NCBI GenBank assembly: GCA_917880885.1
Contig: OU862919.1
Span: forward strand, 52,365,058-52,429,057
DNA length: 64,000 bases
Origin: Limnephilus marmoratus
Taxonomy: Eukaryota; Arthropoda; Insecta; Trichoptera; Limnephilidae
Reading direction: 5' to 3'
Below, one piece after another: positions 22,608 through 32,076 of the stretch. The position numbers were made by a program, and so were the translations under genes. The notes beneath the pieces were generated by a model, which saw only the letters and a program-made list of their open reading frames with translations, searched no databases and was not told the DNA's origin. Numbering within the stretch: the first letter of the stretch is position 1; every line of letters begins with the position of its first letter.

Positions 22608-23251
22608 GATGAAGATAAAGACATGAAAAAAATTATGTGTTGTAGTTTGAAGTTCGCTTGGACACTTTGGATACTTTGACCGTTTGCTCATATCAAAAAA
22701 TAAGTTAATTTTTTTAAACTATTTTTTTAAATGACAACAAATCAAAATTTAATGTGCTTTATTCATTAAAAAAAACATTACGAAATTCAACAATTTTAGA
22801 GCGTTTTTAGAGATTGTAGAAATTGCTGAATTTGATAATATTTATATAACATCAATATGTCAAAAAATGAATGGCAGAAGAAAGCAGATACATATGACAG
22901 TCTCAGAAGGATATGACAGGATCATTATCTACCATACAGTATGCGAAGACAAGACATACGTCTTTTGTCATAGTGCCTTTATTATAGAGTGTGTTAAGGA
23001 AAGTTCTTGAATTTCTTTAACCAGTGATTCCTGACATAATGAAACATTTTTGACGTTTTTTTTTCAACTACAAACAAAAAACTAGTATGTGTTGGACAGT
23101 TGGGGTGGGTTGAGAGGTTGGTTGGTTACTCGGCTGAGTGACCAGTGATGACATGTGCAAGAAAATAAAATTGTTTGATATTAAAGAAAAAGAAAGTCAC
23201 GGAGACTAAAATTTCATTATTAGTTTTTACTCCAAATATATATATTTTTTT

Positions 23252-23721
23252 TACATTAGCTCCACACAGGAGGCACCGAGGAAAACAATTTCCCTAGGGG
23301 CCTATGTCATCTTTGAGGATGCTGTATGAAGGGTTTTTCAAGGGAAATGAAGGAGAAGAAGATATGGGAAGGAAAAAGGTATGAGGGCTGGGTAGGAATC
23401 TGGGGGTCAGTGTGGCCAGGAGTGACAGACGTATAAGAATCTATTCCTCACACTGCGGAGCAAAGCGAAGGGTCGTGAGAATCCGGCTGGAGAGGTCAAA
23501 AGGCCTCCCTCAATCAGTCTCCTCGGATCCAGCCCGCCACGCAGTGGTTGGGCAAACGTATCTGCCACCAAGGCCTAGACAAACCTCATTCCATGAACCC
23601 GGGCACCCCTGCTAAGTCACCAAACGTAGCGAACCACTTGGGGTGACCTGTGGCAGGGGTGTTGGTTGTCCAATAAATGGTTCCCGGGGCGGCGGTACCC
23701 ATACCCGCCTCCCAAATTGAG
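23252..23721 (-). mobile_element. best-preserved short LINE-derived retroelement
   Basis: A 470-bp minus-strand element. On its sense strand: 5' terminus aatttgggaggcgggtatgg, head ending before ctctccagccggatt, a middle block (gtctgtcactcctgg, cttttccttcccat), then the 3' block acagcatcctcaaagatgac, a hairpin (ggccc…gggcc type) and the tail ctcctgtgtggagctaatgt followed by A/T-rich DNA. The head and middle match the sequence upstream of the 39-42 kb LINE's endonuclease, and the 3' block matches that LINE's last ~110 bp. It has no open frame. It interrupts an older repeat: the flanks tttttactccaaata and aataatgtcagg are contiguous in the 11937-12006 copy (as attatttggagtaaaaa on the opposite strand). 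Confidence 0.88.
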
Positions 23722-23765
23722 AATAATGTCAGGAATCACCGGTTAGAGGTTATAGTACGAGCCTT

Positions 23766-24083
23766 CGCTCATGGAGGAACCGAAAACTGGTTGGCAACGC
23801 AATTCACGGCGCAACACAACTTTACGATTTTTCTGCTCTGACATATCGCAAATTACTCGAAAACTTGACAGGTCGTGAAGCGTAAACACGGCAACCTGTC
23901 AACCTGGTAAAACGCGCCGGCCGCAGCGACCAGCACTGCGAGTCGCGGCGTCGCGTCGCCTATAAAGACAGCTGGTCATCAACAAGTTGCCTGTGTGCGG
24001 ACCACCAATGAAATTCACAATTTGCTTTCCTCTGGATAGCGATTGAGTTGCCAACTGGTTTTTTTTCAGTTGTCCCATGAGCG
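23766..24083. mobile_element. MITE with ~40-bp inverted ends and a TATA-like site
   Basis: Left end cgctcatggaggaaccgaaa with actggttggcaac; right end gttgccaactggtttttttt with cagttgtcccatgagcg. The 318-bp element has a CG-rich interior (23925-23970) with tataaag at about 23960. No frame is recognised and the target duplication is unclear. Confidence 0.75.
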
Positions 24084-24198
24084 GATGGTCTAAATCATCT
24101 ACAAAGCCTGTACTGTTTCAGTCGACGGTGACGAATGTAATTATTAAGTAGCTTGTGTTTGTGTATTAACTTTGTAACATATTTATTTTTGAAGTTTA

Positions 24199-24277
24199 GT
24201 TTGTCTCTTTTTAGTTTCATCGAGTTTCAAGTTACAACGGAGCTGAAGAAACTCGATGAAACTAAAAAGAGACAAAC
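24199..24277. repeat. 30-bp perfect inverted repeat
   Basis: gtttgtctctttttagtttc and the following atcgagtttc (24199-24228) are exactly reversed at 24248-24277, with a 19-nt loop. It looks like a recent inverted duplication or the tip of a foldback element. Confidence 0.9.
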
Positions 24278-24399
24278 ACATTCATCTATAGGATTTATCC
24301 TGCGAGAGAATGAGATATAATAATCTGTCTCCTCTTTGTGCGGTGCTTTGTAGTCTCCCACTCTTGTCTACTTTAGTTTTCTCAAGGTTTCTCTTCTAC

Positions 24400-24600
24400 C
24401 GCATGGGAACTGCACACTTGTAATTTATATTAATAAGAACTCGACTCGCAATCCGGAGAGCTTGAATCTTGAAGAGTTTGCCTAGTAACTCCACTTTTTC
24501 GCGGGCCGAGTTAGCTAGTCGGGCTTGGTCAGAGGTAGAAAAGTGATTCTGCAGGAATTTCTCTTGGTTGAACCAGCGAGCGACCCGAAAGAATGACGAC
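24400..24600 (-). pseudogene. decayed LINE fragment
   Basis: The minus-strand frame contains SDQARLANSAREKVELLGKL. It parallels the SLANTAAEKANLLGKMF segment between endonuclease and reverse transcriptase in the 39-42 kb LINE. Only this short block is convincing. Confidence 0.5.
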
Positions 24601-24879
24601 CAATGTGGCATCCACAAACCATTGATTACTTATGTCTTACAATTCACATTTTTCTTCTAATTTCGTGTTTCGTGTTTATTTTGAAAAATGGTTTTGAGTT
24701 ATTCTGTGAAAAATAATCAATCAATATATATTATAAAAGAAAGTAAAAAAAAGTGCGGAACCCAAAAACTCAGAAACGATTGCCGGTACGATCAAGAGAG
24801 TTATATGGTATGGTAGATCTCTATCCCCCTAGGGAATAAGGGTGTTCGTTTTTACCCAAAAGGCTTGCTTTTGAAGATA

Positions 24880-25030
24880 ATAAGGCCTGAAAGTTCTAAG
24901 AATACTCTAGAAATTTCAAGAAGCGTCTAGAAGATTCCGGAAACTTCTAGAAAATTCGAATAAACTCTGGAATGTTCTGGAAGTGTCAGCCAGTCTAGAT
25001 GGTTCCGGAAAGTTCAAGAAGGTTCGGTAA
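24880..25030. promoter_or_regulatory. cluster of heat-shock-element-like pentamers
   Basis: Alternating GAA and TTC blocks recur about every 10 bp: gttctaagaatactctagaa, ttctagaa, ttccggaa, and ttctagaaaattcgaa. nGAAnnTTCn arrays bind heat-shock factor, but similar strings also occur as internal repeats of some transposons. No adjacent coding start is seen, so function is open. Confidence 0.4.
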
Positions 25031-25205
25031 GCACTTGTTTTTTTATAACTTTTTCCAATATTTTCGATAGAGGAGTTAAAATGCTAATTGTTCGATAATT
25101 TGATATATCATTTTTGGGACCGTTTTTATGTAATGGTATGATCGTAGCAATTTTAAGATAAGCGGGAAAAACACCTTTTGATAATGTTACAAGGTTTCTT
25201 TTTCT
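25030..25205 (-). pseudogene. LINE reverse transcriptase fragment
   Basis: Minus-strand frame KGVFPAYLKIATIIPLHKNG, PKNDISNYRTISILTPLSKI, LEKVIKKQVL. This is the finger-domain entry motif (FP..lK.A.iiPi.K.G...d.sNYRpIS.L...sKi.Ek) of APE-type LINE polymerases. Catalytic motifs are absent. Confidence 0.8.
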
Positions 25206-25849
25206 TTTATTATTCTTTCTATCTCTTTTTATTGTTGAATAATATTGGATGATAATGCAAAAAGAAGTAAGGCAAAACAACGAATAATATTCAGTTTACG
25301 TTTTGGATGGTCATATTCAAATAATATTCCGTGATATCTGCTTCTGGCACCATATTATTCCTACATTACGTACACCTATAGTTGTGTTCAGCAGATTATT
25401 GCCAAGCACATCCTTTGCATGGCTTGTATGGGGCAAACTTTGGCTATTTTAGATTCATCCCTTGCTAGAGTTAATAATGTACGTGTTACGTTATCACTAC
25501 CTGATGTGGTCACGTCTAAATAAGATGTTTTTTAAGGAGTGAGAATGTATTCTAAAATAAATAAATAAATGTTTTTTTTCTAAAATGTCAGGGTTTTAAA
25601 ACATTCAAATCCATATTTGCGTTTATCTCAAAACTATGCTGTTGTAGACTGGCCCTTGTGATCCCAATGTGTAATGTATTTGGTAATGTACCTACACCGT
25701 AATATGAGTATACCACTTACGAATGTTGTGACCACCGCCAGTTGCAGTATAATGAATTTGTGTGTTCATCTGTTTTTACTGCTGTTATTGTGAGGTGTTT
25801 ATGTTATTTATTAGCGTTACAAAAATCTTAATTATTATAATCTGCCTAG

Positions 25850-26145
25850 GTACTCCGAGTAACCAAAATAATGTTACAAGAACACGCAAATTGCGCATCC
25901 AACATTTGAAAACGGTTGACATGTGTTACATGAGAACGGGTCGTTTCAATGACTCGTTTACGAATTCAGCAGTTCGACTGTCTAACGATGACCGGCCTCT
26001 GCTTTTCCCCTTGTGGGAGGGAAGCAGTTTCTTCCTTTTTCTCTTTTTTCTCTTTCTCTCTCTTAAAAAGATCCTCCGCACATATTCCCAAAGATGAAAT
26101 TGTTTTCCTCAAGGTCATGTGTGAAGTTAATGTAAAAAAGTAGGT
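25850..26145 (+). pseudogene. 5'-truncated copy of the 39-42 kb LINE family
   Basis: The plus strand encodes TRTRKLRIQHLKTVDMCYMR, TGRFNDSFTNSAVRLSND. It matches the C-terminus encoded at 39149-39613 (TRQTRAQHLYTVDITHMRTG, RFYDSFLSSTARLWNDLPAS). It then passes into the family's 3' UTR (cacatattcccaaagatgaa) and ends near 26145 with the shared tail gtgaagttaatgtaaaaaa. Confidence 0.8.
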
Positions 26146-26857
26146 GCATTACCAAATGTTCTTTAAAGAGGAAAATAAAATTATTTTGCACAATATAACA
26201 AAATAATTAAAAAGATATATATAAAAGACTTTACATTTCATTTATTTTCTTTAATATTATTTTTTCAAAGCTAATACATATATGTATAGGTACCTACCGT
26301 GTCTGAAATAGCATATGAAGCTGAAAACAACGTTGATCTGTGACATTAATGCAGTGAAACGAGTTAGTTATTTACATTTTGTTTCCTAAGGCCTTGTTGT
26401 AAATTTTAGTTAATTTAAGTCGTAGTCGTGTGTTTACGCTATTTATAATTGAATTGTAACTTTTTTATGAAAATTATATACTCGGTGTAGGTATTTAAAG
26501 ACACTTACGTCTTACAAATAAATAATTTATACGAGATGAATCTGGAAACAGTCGTTTGCGTAATATGTAGGTGAATGAATAAAGAGCTGTAATTACATGC
26601 CATTTTTTATACGCCACGAATGAGGAACATCGAACCAGCCCGTCAGCGCTATCGACCGACGGTACTCGTGGCATTATTTCCAGCCTGAAAATGACCCTTC
26701 AGTTTAGGGATTTGAAATAAATGTGACTGACACGAGGGCAATAAATCCATATTAGTTCTTCCGATACTGCTGCATGCAGGGTAAATTTTTTCCTGTATAA
26801 AAACCAATGCACGACAGGAGAGGGTATTAGCAGAATATTAGTCTCGAGTTTCTTTAC
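26146..26857. other. intronic sequence, nothing recognised
   Basis: AT-rich, without supportable features, between a LINE fragment and the first visible UNC93-like exon. Confidence 0.4.
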
Positions 26858-27056
26858 CTAGAGAGAGGGTCCACCCCTACAGCCACGATGATGACAGCCC
26901 CGACCATGCAGGCCAGATAGATGCCGGCAATCATCTGGATCTTCTCGATGGGCTGTGAAGGGAGTGCCTCGTTGGCAGAGTCGCTGGGAAGGAAGTTGGC
27001 TCCGCAGATCTCAGGATCGATGGTGGATGGCGTGGAAGCGCCACCGTCGGATAAAA
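26858..27056 (-). CDS. UNC93-like protein, exon (first in window)
   Basis: A 199-bp minus-strand exon with acceptor tttcag (from 27057) and donor gtaaag (from 26857). It starts by finishing a codon with two bases and ends two bases into an arginine codon, whose last base is supplied by the exon at 12374. It reads LSDGGASTPSTIDPEICGAN, FLPSDSANEALPSQPIEKIQ, then a hydrophobic helix MIAGIYLACMVGAVIIVAVG, VDPLSR. The extracytoplasmic ICGANF cysteine region, the PxEKIxxIxxIYL entry and the VDPL exit are hallmarks of insect UNC93-like proteins. Base composition is host-like (GC-richer third positions). Upstream exons are not seen within 27-64 kb and may lie to the right of the window. Confidence 0.92.
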
Positions 27057-27214
27057 CTGAAACAAATTATAAAGCGAATTAAAAAAAATAAGCTTTTTAC
27101 ATTTTTAATACTACTTTCATATTGAATACTCTAAAAATACATACCTGCGTTAGATATAATACAATAAATATTAAACAAAAGAGAAAAATTACATTCGTAC
27201 TTATAAAATATAGT

Positions 27215-27535
27215 TGTTTATAAAATAAAGTTGGTTGTTTGTAGGTGGAAAAATGTAATAAGCGGTAATTGTTGAATGAAGCACTAGTATATATTGAATT
27301 ATTTGGCGGGCAGGAGATAAGCCAACGTAGCTCAGTGGACAGAGCAGTTAACCGGAAATCAGAAGAACGCGGGTTCGAGTCCCGTTGGCGGCTTGTTTCT
27401 TTTCTTGGGAGATTTTTTCAATGTAGATGAGTGTTTCAGGCTAATAATTATTCCTTTAATAATTGTTACCCTTTGTGCTATGCATAAAAATCTTGTCTTA
27501 AACATTAGTATATCAATTAAAAAAATAATAATTAA
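27215..27535 (+). mobile_element. tRNA-derived SINE, copy A
   Basis: The tRNA-like head spans 27321-27392: gccaacgtagctcag start, A-box tagctcagtgg (27328-27338) and B-box ggttcgagtcc (27372-27382). The body is gggagattttttcaatgtag, gtttcaggctaataattatt and ctttgtgctatgcataaaaa, ending in an A/T-rich tail near 27530. About 80 bp upstream of the head (ataaagttggttgtttgtag…) is also repeated in copy B. The anticodon loop would read GGA but has C instead of T before it, so I treat this as a SINE head and not a tRNA gene. Confidence 0.8.
27321..27392 (+). other. tRNA-like head of SINE copy A
   Basis: GCCAACG (27321-27327) can pair fully with CGTTGGC (27383-27389). The D-arm is GCTC/GAGC and the T-arm loop TTCGAGT. 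In standard tRNA register the acceptor has two mismatches. Both internal promoter boxes are good matches. Confidence 0.65.
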
Positions 27536-27626
27536 TATTTGACGAGTTAAAGTATTTCACCAAAAAATGTAGACATAATTTGTCTCGACGCCACCTAGTG
27601 GGAGATTTAGTACTTACAATGCCTTT

Positions 27627-27860
27627 CCCATATAAAATAAAGTTGGTTGTTTGTAGGTGGAAAATGTAATAAGCAGTAATTTGTTGAATGATACACTAGT
27701 ATAAAGAGATAAGCCGACGTATCTCAGTGGACAGAGCAGTTGACCGGAAATCAGAAGGACGCGGGTTCGAGTCCCGTCGGCGGCATGTCGTATCTTTTCC
27801 CGGGAGATTTTTTCAATGTGTTTCAGGCTAATAAATATTACTTATAATAATAGTTAACAA
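27627..27860 (+). mobile_element. tRNA-derived SINE, copy B
   Basis: Repeats the ataaagttggttgtttgtag leader and the tRNA-like head (27713-27784). The head has gccgacg/cgtcggc ends, a weakened A-box (tatctcagtgg) and an intact B-box (27764-27774). The body follows with an internal deletion (ttttttcaatgtgtttcagg). It is in direct orientation about 390 bp from copy A. Confidence 0.8.
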
Positions 27861-28903
27861 AAATAAGTAACGGGACAGTAATTTGTATAGCGCCATGTAG
27901 TTATTATAAAATGACAAGTCGAATGTCGACTTAGTGAAATATAATTTTTTTTTGTTTTATATATGAAAAATGTTATTTTTCCATTGCTAAATTGTGGTTT
28001 ACATGCATTTATCCGCCTTTTTAACTCGAGCTTTGGTCTTTAAAAGGGTGCAAAATGTTTTATTTAATGTATTTTATAGAAAAACTTTATTTAATGTATA
28101 AAAAAATGTAATTGATACCATTATATGAAATTAAAAAAAAATTCAAAATAAAATAAAAAAAACCTTATTTTGGTCCAAAATGCACAACATTTTACAGTCA
28201 AATAACTCTTGCAAAGAATAATTTGTGATTATTGATCAAATTTCTTAACAAAGCTAGACTATTTTTGCTTACTAAAATTTAATCTGTTAGTGCTATATTG
28301 TAGCTTAAAATTGTTAGTGGGTACACACAATAACTTGAATAAAACAAAACTGTGGAACACGCTCACAACACAAGAATATCTGCAAACAACGGTGGTTAAG
28401 TTATTCCCAGATATCTACATATTATAAATATGATCAAAGAACCTTGGAATACAATTTGCCTAAAATTTACAATATGTTACTAAACTCAATATAATAATAT
28501 TGTGAAGTAACTTTCAGAAGTGGATGTATTTTGAAGAAAATGGTTGTTTGAAAAAGATTTTTTAGCAAATCTTTTTTTCTCTATACTTCTTTTCCAGTTC
28601 TACGTTAATTTTTTTTGTTTATTATTTACTAGGTAAATTTTTGACTTATGTGCATCACTATCAATCAACATCATGATTATTCTTTTACAGAATCTGAAGG
28701 ACAGCTACGACCTACCCTACATACATTTTAAAAGTATTTTTTTAATCTTTTTTCCATAATGCGGAGACGTGTGTTTTTTCATCGTTAGAAATAGTAATAA
28801 TGAATGTCTCAAATATTCATCCTTATTGGATAAAATCCTAAAATTTGTCAAAATGTATTATTAAAAATTTGCAGGATTTTTTGTAAACAGTAAAAATTTT
28901 AAA

Positions 28904-28906
<3 letters not shown>
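27861..28906. other. no feature recognised
   Basis: AT-rich sequence. No coding frame or repeat boundary that I can support. Confidence 0.4.
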
Positions 28907-28952
<46 letters not shown>

Positions 28953-28978
28953 CTATCTATCTATCTATCTATCTATCT
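28907..28978. repeat. (TCTA)n microsatellite
   Basis: About 18 tetranucleotide units with one interruption (ttcta) near 28950. It abuts the 5' end of a short Helitron whose own start is tatatata-rich, so it may have grown from the Helitron's TC-start. Confidence 0.9.
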
Positions 28979-29346
28979 TATATATAAATAAAAATGAATC
29001 GCGGAAATGTATGTACGCGCATAACTTCCGAACGATTGCACCAAATTGGGTAATTCTTTTTTTTTGTATTCGTTACTGTCAGTACAAGGTTTTACAATTA
29101 CATAATGCCAGAGTTTACCACTGGTAAGCTCTGGCATTATGAAATTTGAATAAAAAATTGCAATAGTTGGACGCGAGCTGTTTGAAAACTGAATGTAGCG
29201 AGACTGAATGTATGGAATGCGGGAGGGGGGAGGAGAACTCAGATAGGGGGTTCACGGGAGGGGGTTGGGAGGGGAACCAGGGAGGGGGGTTGGCGGGACG
29301 AGGAAAGGAGGGAGTGGCATAGCAACGCATGCCGGGTACCAGCTAG
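28979..29346 (+). mobile_element. short non-autonomous Helitron
   Basis: The 5' part tatatataaataaaaatgaa and gtatgtacgcgcataacttc is typical of insect Helitrons. The 3' end gcatgccgggtaccagctag ends in CTAG with T following (29343-29347), the Helitron signature. An internal 20-bp inverted repeat (cataatgccagagtttacca and partner, 29102-29141) has one mismatch. A reversed relative occupies 54698-54880. No Rep/helicase coding. Confidence 0.75.
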
Positions 29347-29460
29347 TCATTTATATTTTTTGATCTTTGTGAAAAGTGAAGTAACAGTTTTCTTAGTAAT
29401 AACGTACTCAAAAGGTGTGTCTTTTAACTACCGAATTATTTTAAGAGTGTTTCGAGTAAA

Positions 29461-31785
29461 AATGCTAATATTAATATTGTTAGCCAAAATTATAAAAAAT
29501 ACTCATAATTGGAAAGCCACGGGTTGCGATTGGATACATAATTTTTGGTACAAACGTCTAACTACTTTACATCCTCTTTTTGCAAAAAATCTTTCAAAAC
29601 TTGTCAGAGAACCTCAAAATTTTCCTAATTTTCTAACTAAGGGCATTACTTATATGTTGCCTAAAAGCGAACATATTAATAATCCCTCTCAATATAGACC
29701 CATTACATGTCTACCGACAATATACAAAATTTTAACCTCTTGCTTGACAGATTTAATATATACTCATTTGGATGAAAAAAATATTTTATCTGAACAACAA
29801 AAAGGTTGTCGCAGAAAACATATGAGATGTAAAGAACAGTTAGTTATTGATTCTGTAATTTTAAAACAAATTCAAAATCAAAAGCGTAATTTACATACTT
29901 GTTATATAGATTATCAAAAAGCTTTTGATAGTGTCCCGCACTCGTGGCTAATCAAAATATTAAAAATATATAAAGTTAACCCAATTATAATTAGCTTTTT
30001 GAAAAATATTATGTCCTTTTGGAATACAGATTTGCTAGTTAATTTAAAAGGTAAGAAAATAGTAGTACCGGGCATTTCAATAAAAAGAGGGATTTTTCAA
30101 GGAGACTCATTGAGCCCTCTTTGGTTTTGCTTAGCATTGAATCCCCTTTCTAAAATGTTAATTAAAAGCAAGTTTGGAATAAAAATTAAGGGTAATACAA
30201 GAGAGAGTAGTATAGTTTCACATCTATTATATATGGATGATATAAAATTATTTTCAAATTCTGAATCAAATTTAGAGAAAATGATTAAGGTAGTTAAAAT
30301 TTTTTCAGATGATATTAAAATGACTTTTGGTTTAGATAAATGTAAAACTATCCATATAGAGAAAGGCAAAATTGTAGATGGAGACGAGGGTATATTTAGA
30401 AATTTCAAAATTCAAAGTATGAAAGGGGATGAGGTTTATAAATATTTAGGATACCCGCAATCGAATAGATTAGATCACACTAGTATTAAAAATGATATTA
30501 GGATTAAATTTCAAACTAGGATCAGAAAAATTTTAAAATGCAATCTATCTGCTAAAAATTTAGTAAAAGCAATAAATACTTGGGCAATACCTCTACTAAC
30601 GTACTCATTTGGCATAATTAAATGGTCCAATACAGATTTAGATAGTTTAGAACGATTAATTAGAACTACGTTAACAAAATTTAATTGCCATCATCCAAAT
30701 TCAGCTATAGAACGAATTAATTTACCTAGAAATTTAGGAGGTAGAGGTGTAGTCAAAATAACATCTTTGAAACACAATCAGGTAGAAATGCTTAGAAATT
30801 TTTTCCATAGGAAAGCTAATAGCTCAGAAATGCACAAAATAATTTGCAAGGCAGATAGAAATATTACACCTTTAAATTTATATGACGAGAATGCCAACAT
30901 TCTTATAAATACTAACCAGGAATTATTAGATTCCTGGTCAAATAAAATTATTCACGCAAAACACTTCAATTATCTCAACCAAACGTATGTTGACAAACTT
31001 TCGTCAAACAAATGGTTGAGTATTGGAGAGTTGAGCGCAGAAATAGAAGGATTTATGCTTGCCATTCAAGATAGAGTCATTAATACTAAAAATTATAGAA
31101 AGCATATAATCAAAGATATAAATCAAATTGATGATTTATGTAGAAAATGTTTGGCTTTTCCCGAAACTATAGAACATATTATATCGGGATGTTCTATATT
31201 AGCGCCTTCCGAGTATACATTTAGGCACAATCAGGTTTTAAAAGAATTCACCAAAGTTTGGTAATTAAACATAACTTCATTGATTGCCGTAATGTAGTAC
31301 CTTATTATGAATATGAACCAAATTAATTTATAGAAAATGAATTTTATAAAATATATTATGATAAAACTATACTAACAGACAGAACAATTAGTCATAATAG
31401 ACCTGATATAGTTTTACATGACAAAATTAAAAAAATAACTTATATCATTGATGTAGCTATTCCAAATTCCTGTAATATTCAAAAAACTGTTTCTGAAAAA
31501 ATTAGAAAATACACAGATTTAGGAAATGAGATTAAAAGAATTTGGCATTCTCGGACTATAAAAATATTACCATTTGTTATTTCGGCCACTGGCATAATAC
31601 CTAGGAATCTGATTCAAAATTTAAGCATATTAGATTTGTCAAAGAATTTGTATATAAAAATGCAAAAAGCAGTAATTTTAAATACATGTAGGATTACAAA
31701 AGATTTTTTAAATATTTATATTGAGGGATCAGTAGGATTTATAGGTTCAATTAGAAATGCCACAGAGCCGAACCCTCTGATATGA
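29461..31785 (+). pseudogene. R4-type reverse transcriptase/restriction-like endonuclease, frameshifted
   Basis: Domains in order: RT finger motifs (QYRPITCLPTIYKILTSCLT), motif A YIDYQKAFDSVPHSW (about 29900-29945), motif B GIFQGDSLSPLWFCLAL (about 30090-30140), catalytic YMDD near 30229-30240, and KYLGYPQ. The C-terminus has a CX2C…HX4C finger (CRKCLAFPETIEHIISGC, near 31138-31191) and, in another frame, RPDIVLHD…YIIDVAIP, the PD-(D/E)XK restriction-like endonuclease. Single-ORF LINEs of this plan (R4/Dong clade) nick a specific target and prime reverse transcription there. A small deletion near 31245 and an in-frame stop near 31322 inactivate this copy at the endonuclease. Confidence 0.88.
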
Positions 31786-31948
31786 AAATATCTGGAGTCG
31801 GTGAATTATATTCCCATTTGGTCTCTAGTGGGTTGACATGTTGTTCTTGTATTGTTTTGTATTTATAATACTTATATAGTGCAATTGCATAACGTGGATT
31901 CACTAGATGATCATTTGGGGAAGAGTATGAAAGGGTTTAGTTTTTCCT

Positions 31949-31950
<2 letters not shown>

Positions 31951-32020
<70 letters not shown>
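31951..32020. repeat. ~70-nt poly(T) tract
   Basis: An uninterrupted T run in the 3' UTR of R4 copy 1, followed by gggggg. R4 copy 2 has a shorter, interrupted version at 52470-52496, so length varies between copies. Tract length may also be affected by sequencing or assembly. Confidence 0.85.
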
Positions 32021-32021
<1 letters not shown>

Positions 32022-32076
32022 GGGGGAAAATTTAACCCGGACATTTAAATCTGGTGCGTAAAAATATGAAAATTAA

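Larger units (their letters stand above)
12375..26857 (-). other. ~14.5-kb intron of the UNC93-like gene
   Basis: The exon ending at 26858 (phase 2, donor gtaaag) joins the exon starting at 12374 (acceptor ttcag) across this interval. It is filled with a mag-type LTR element, a LINE split by a piggyBac-like element, MITEs, short retroelements and palindromes, each listed separately. The exons on both sides keep frame and family similarity, so the host gene appears to tolerate these insertions. Confidence 0.8.
29461..32056 (+). mobile_element. R4/Dong-type LINE, copy 1
   Basis: The longest of three related copies here. It has a coding region, then a 3' UTR with gaaaatatctggagtcggtg, a long T tract (about 31951-32020) and the ending taacccggacatttaaatct. 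The 5' boundary is uncertain: the frame is open from 29360, but recognisable sequence begins near 29490. It is highly similar to the copy at 50449-52545. Confidence 0.88.

Noticed and set aside
27321..27392. Functional tRNA gene with anticodon GGA
   Set aside because: The acceptor has mismatches in the standard register, the base before the anticodon is C instead of T, a serine tRNA would need a long variable arm, and the sequence continues into a repeated SINE body.
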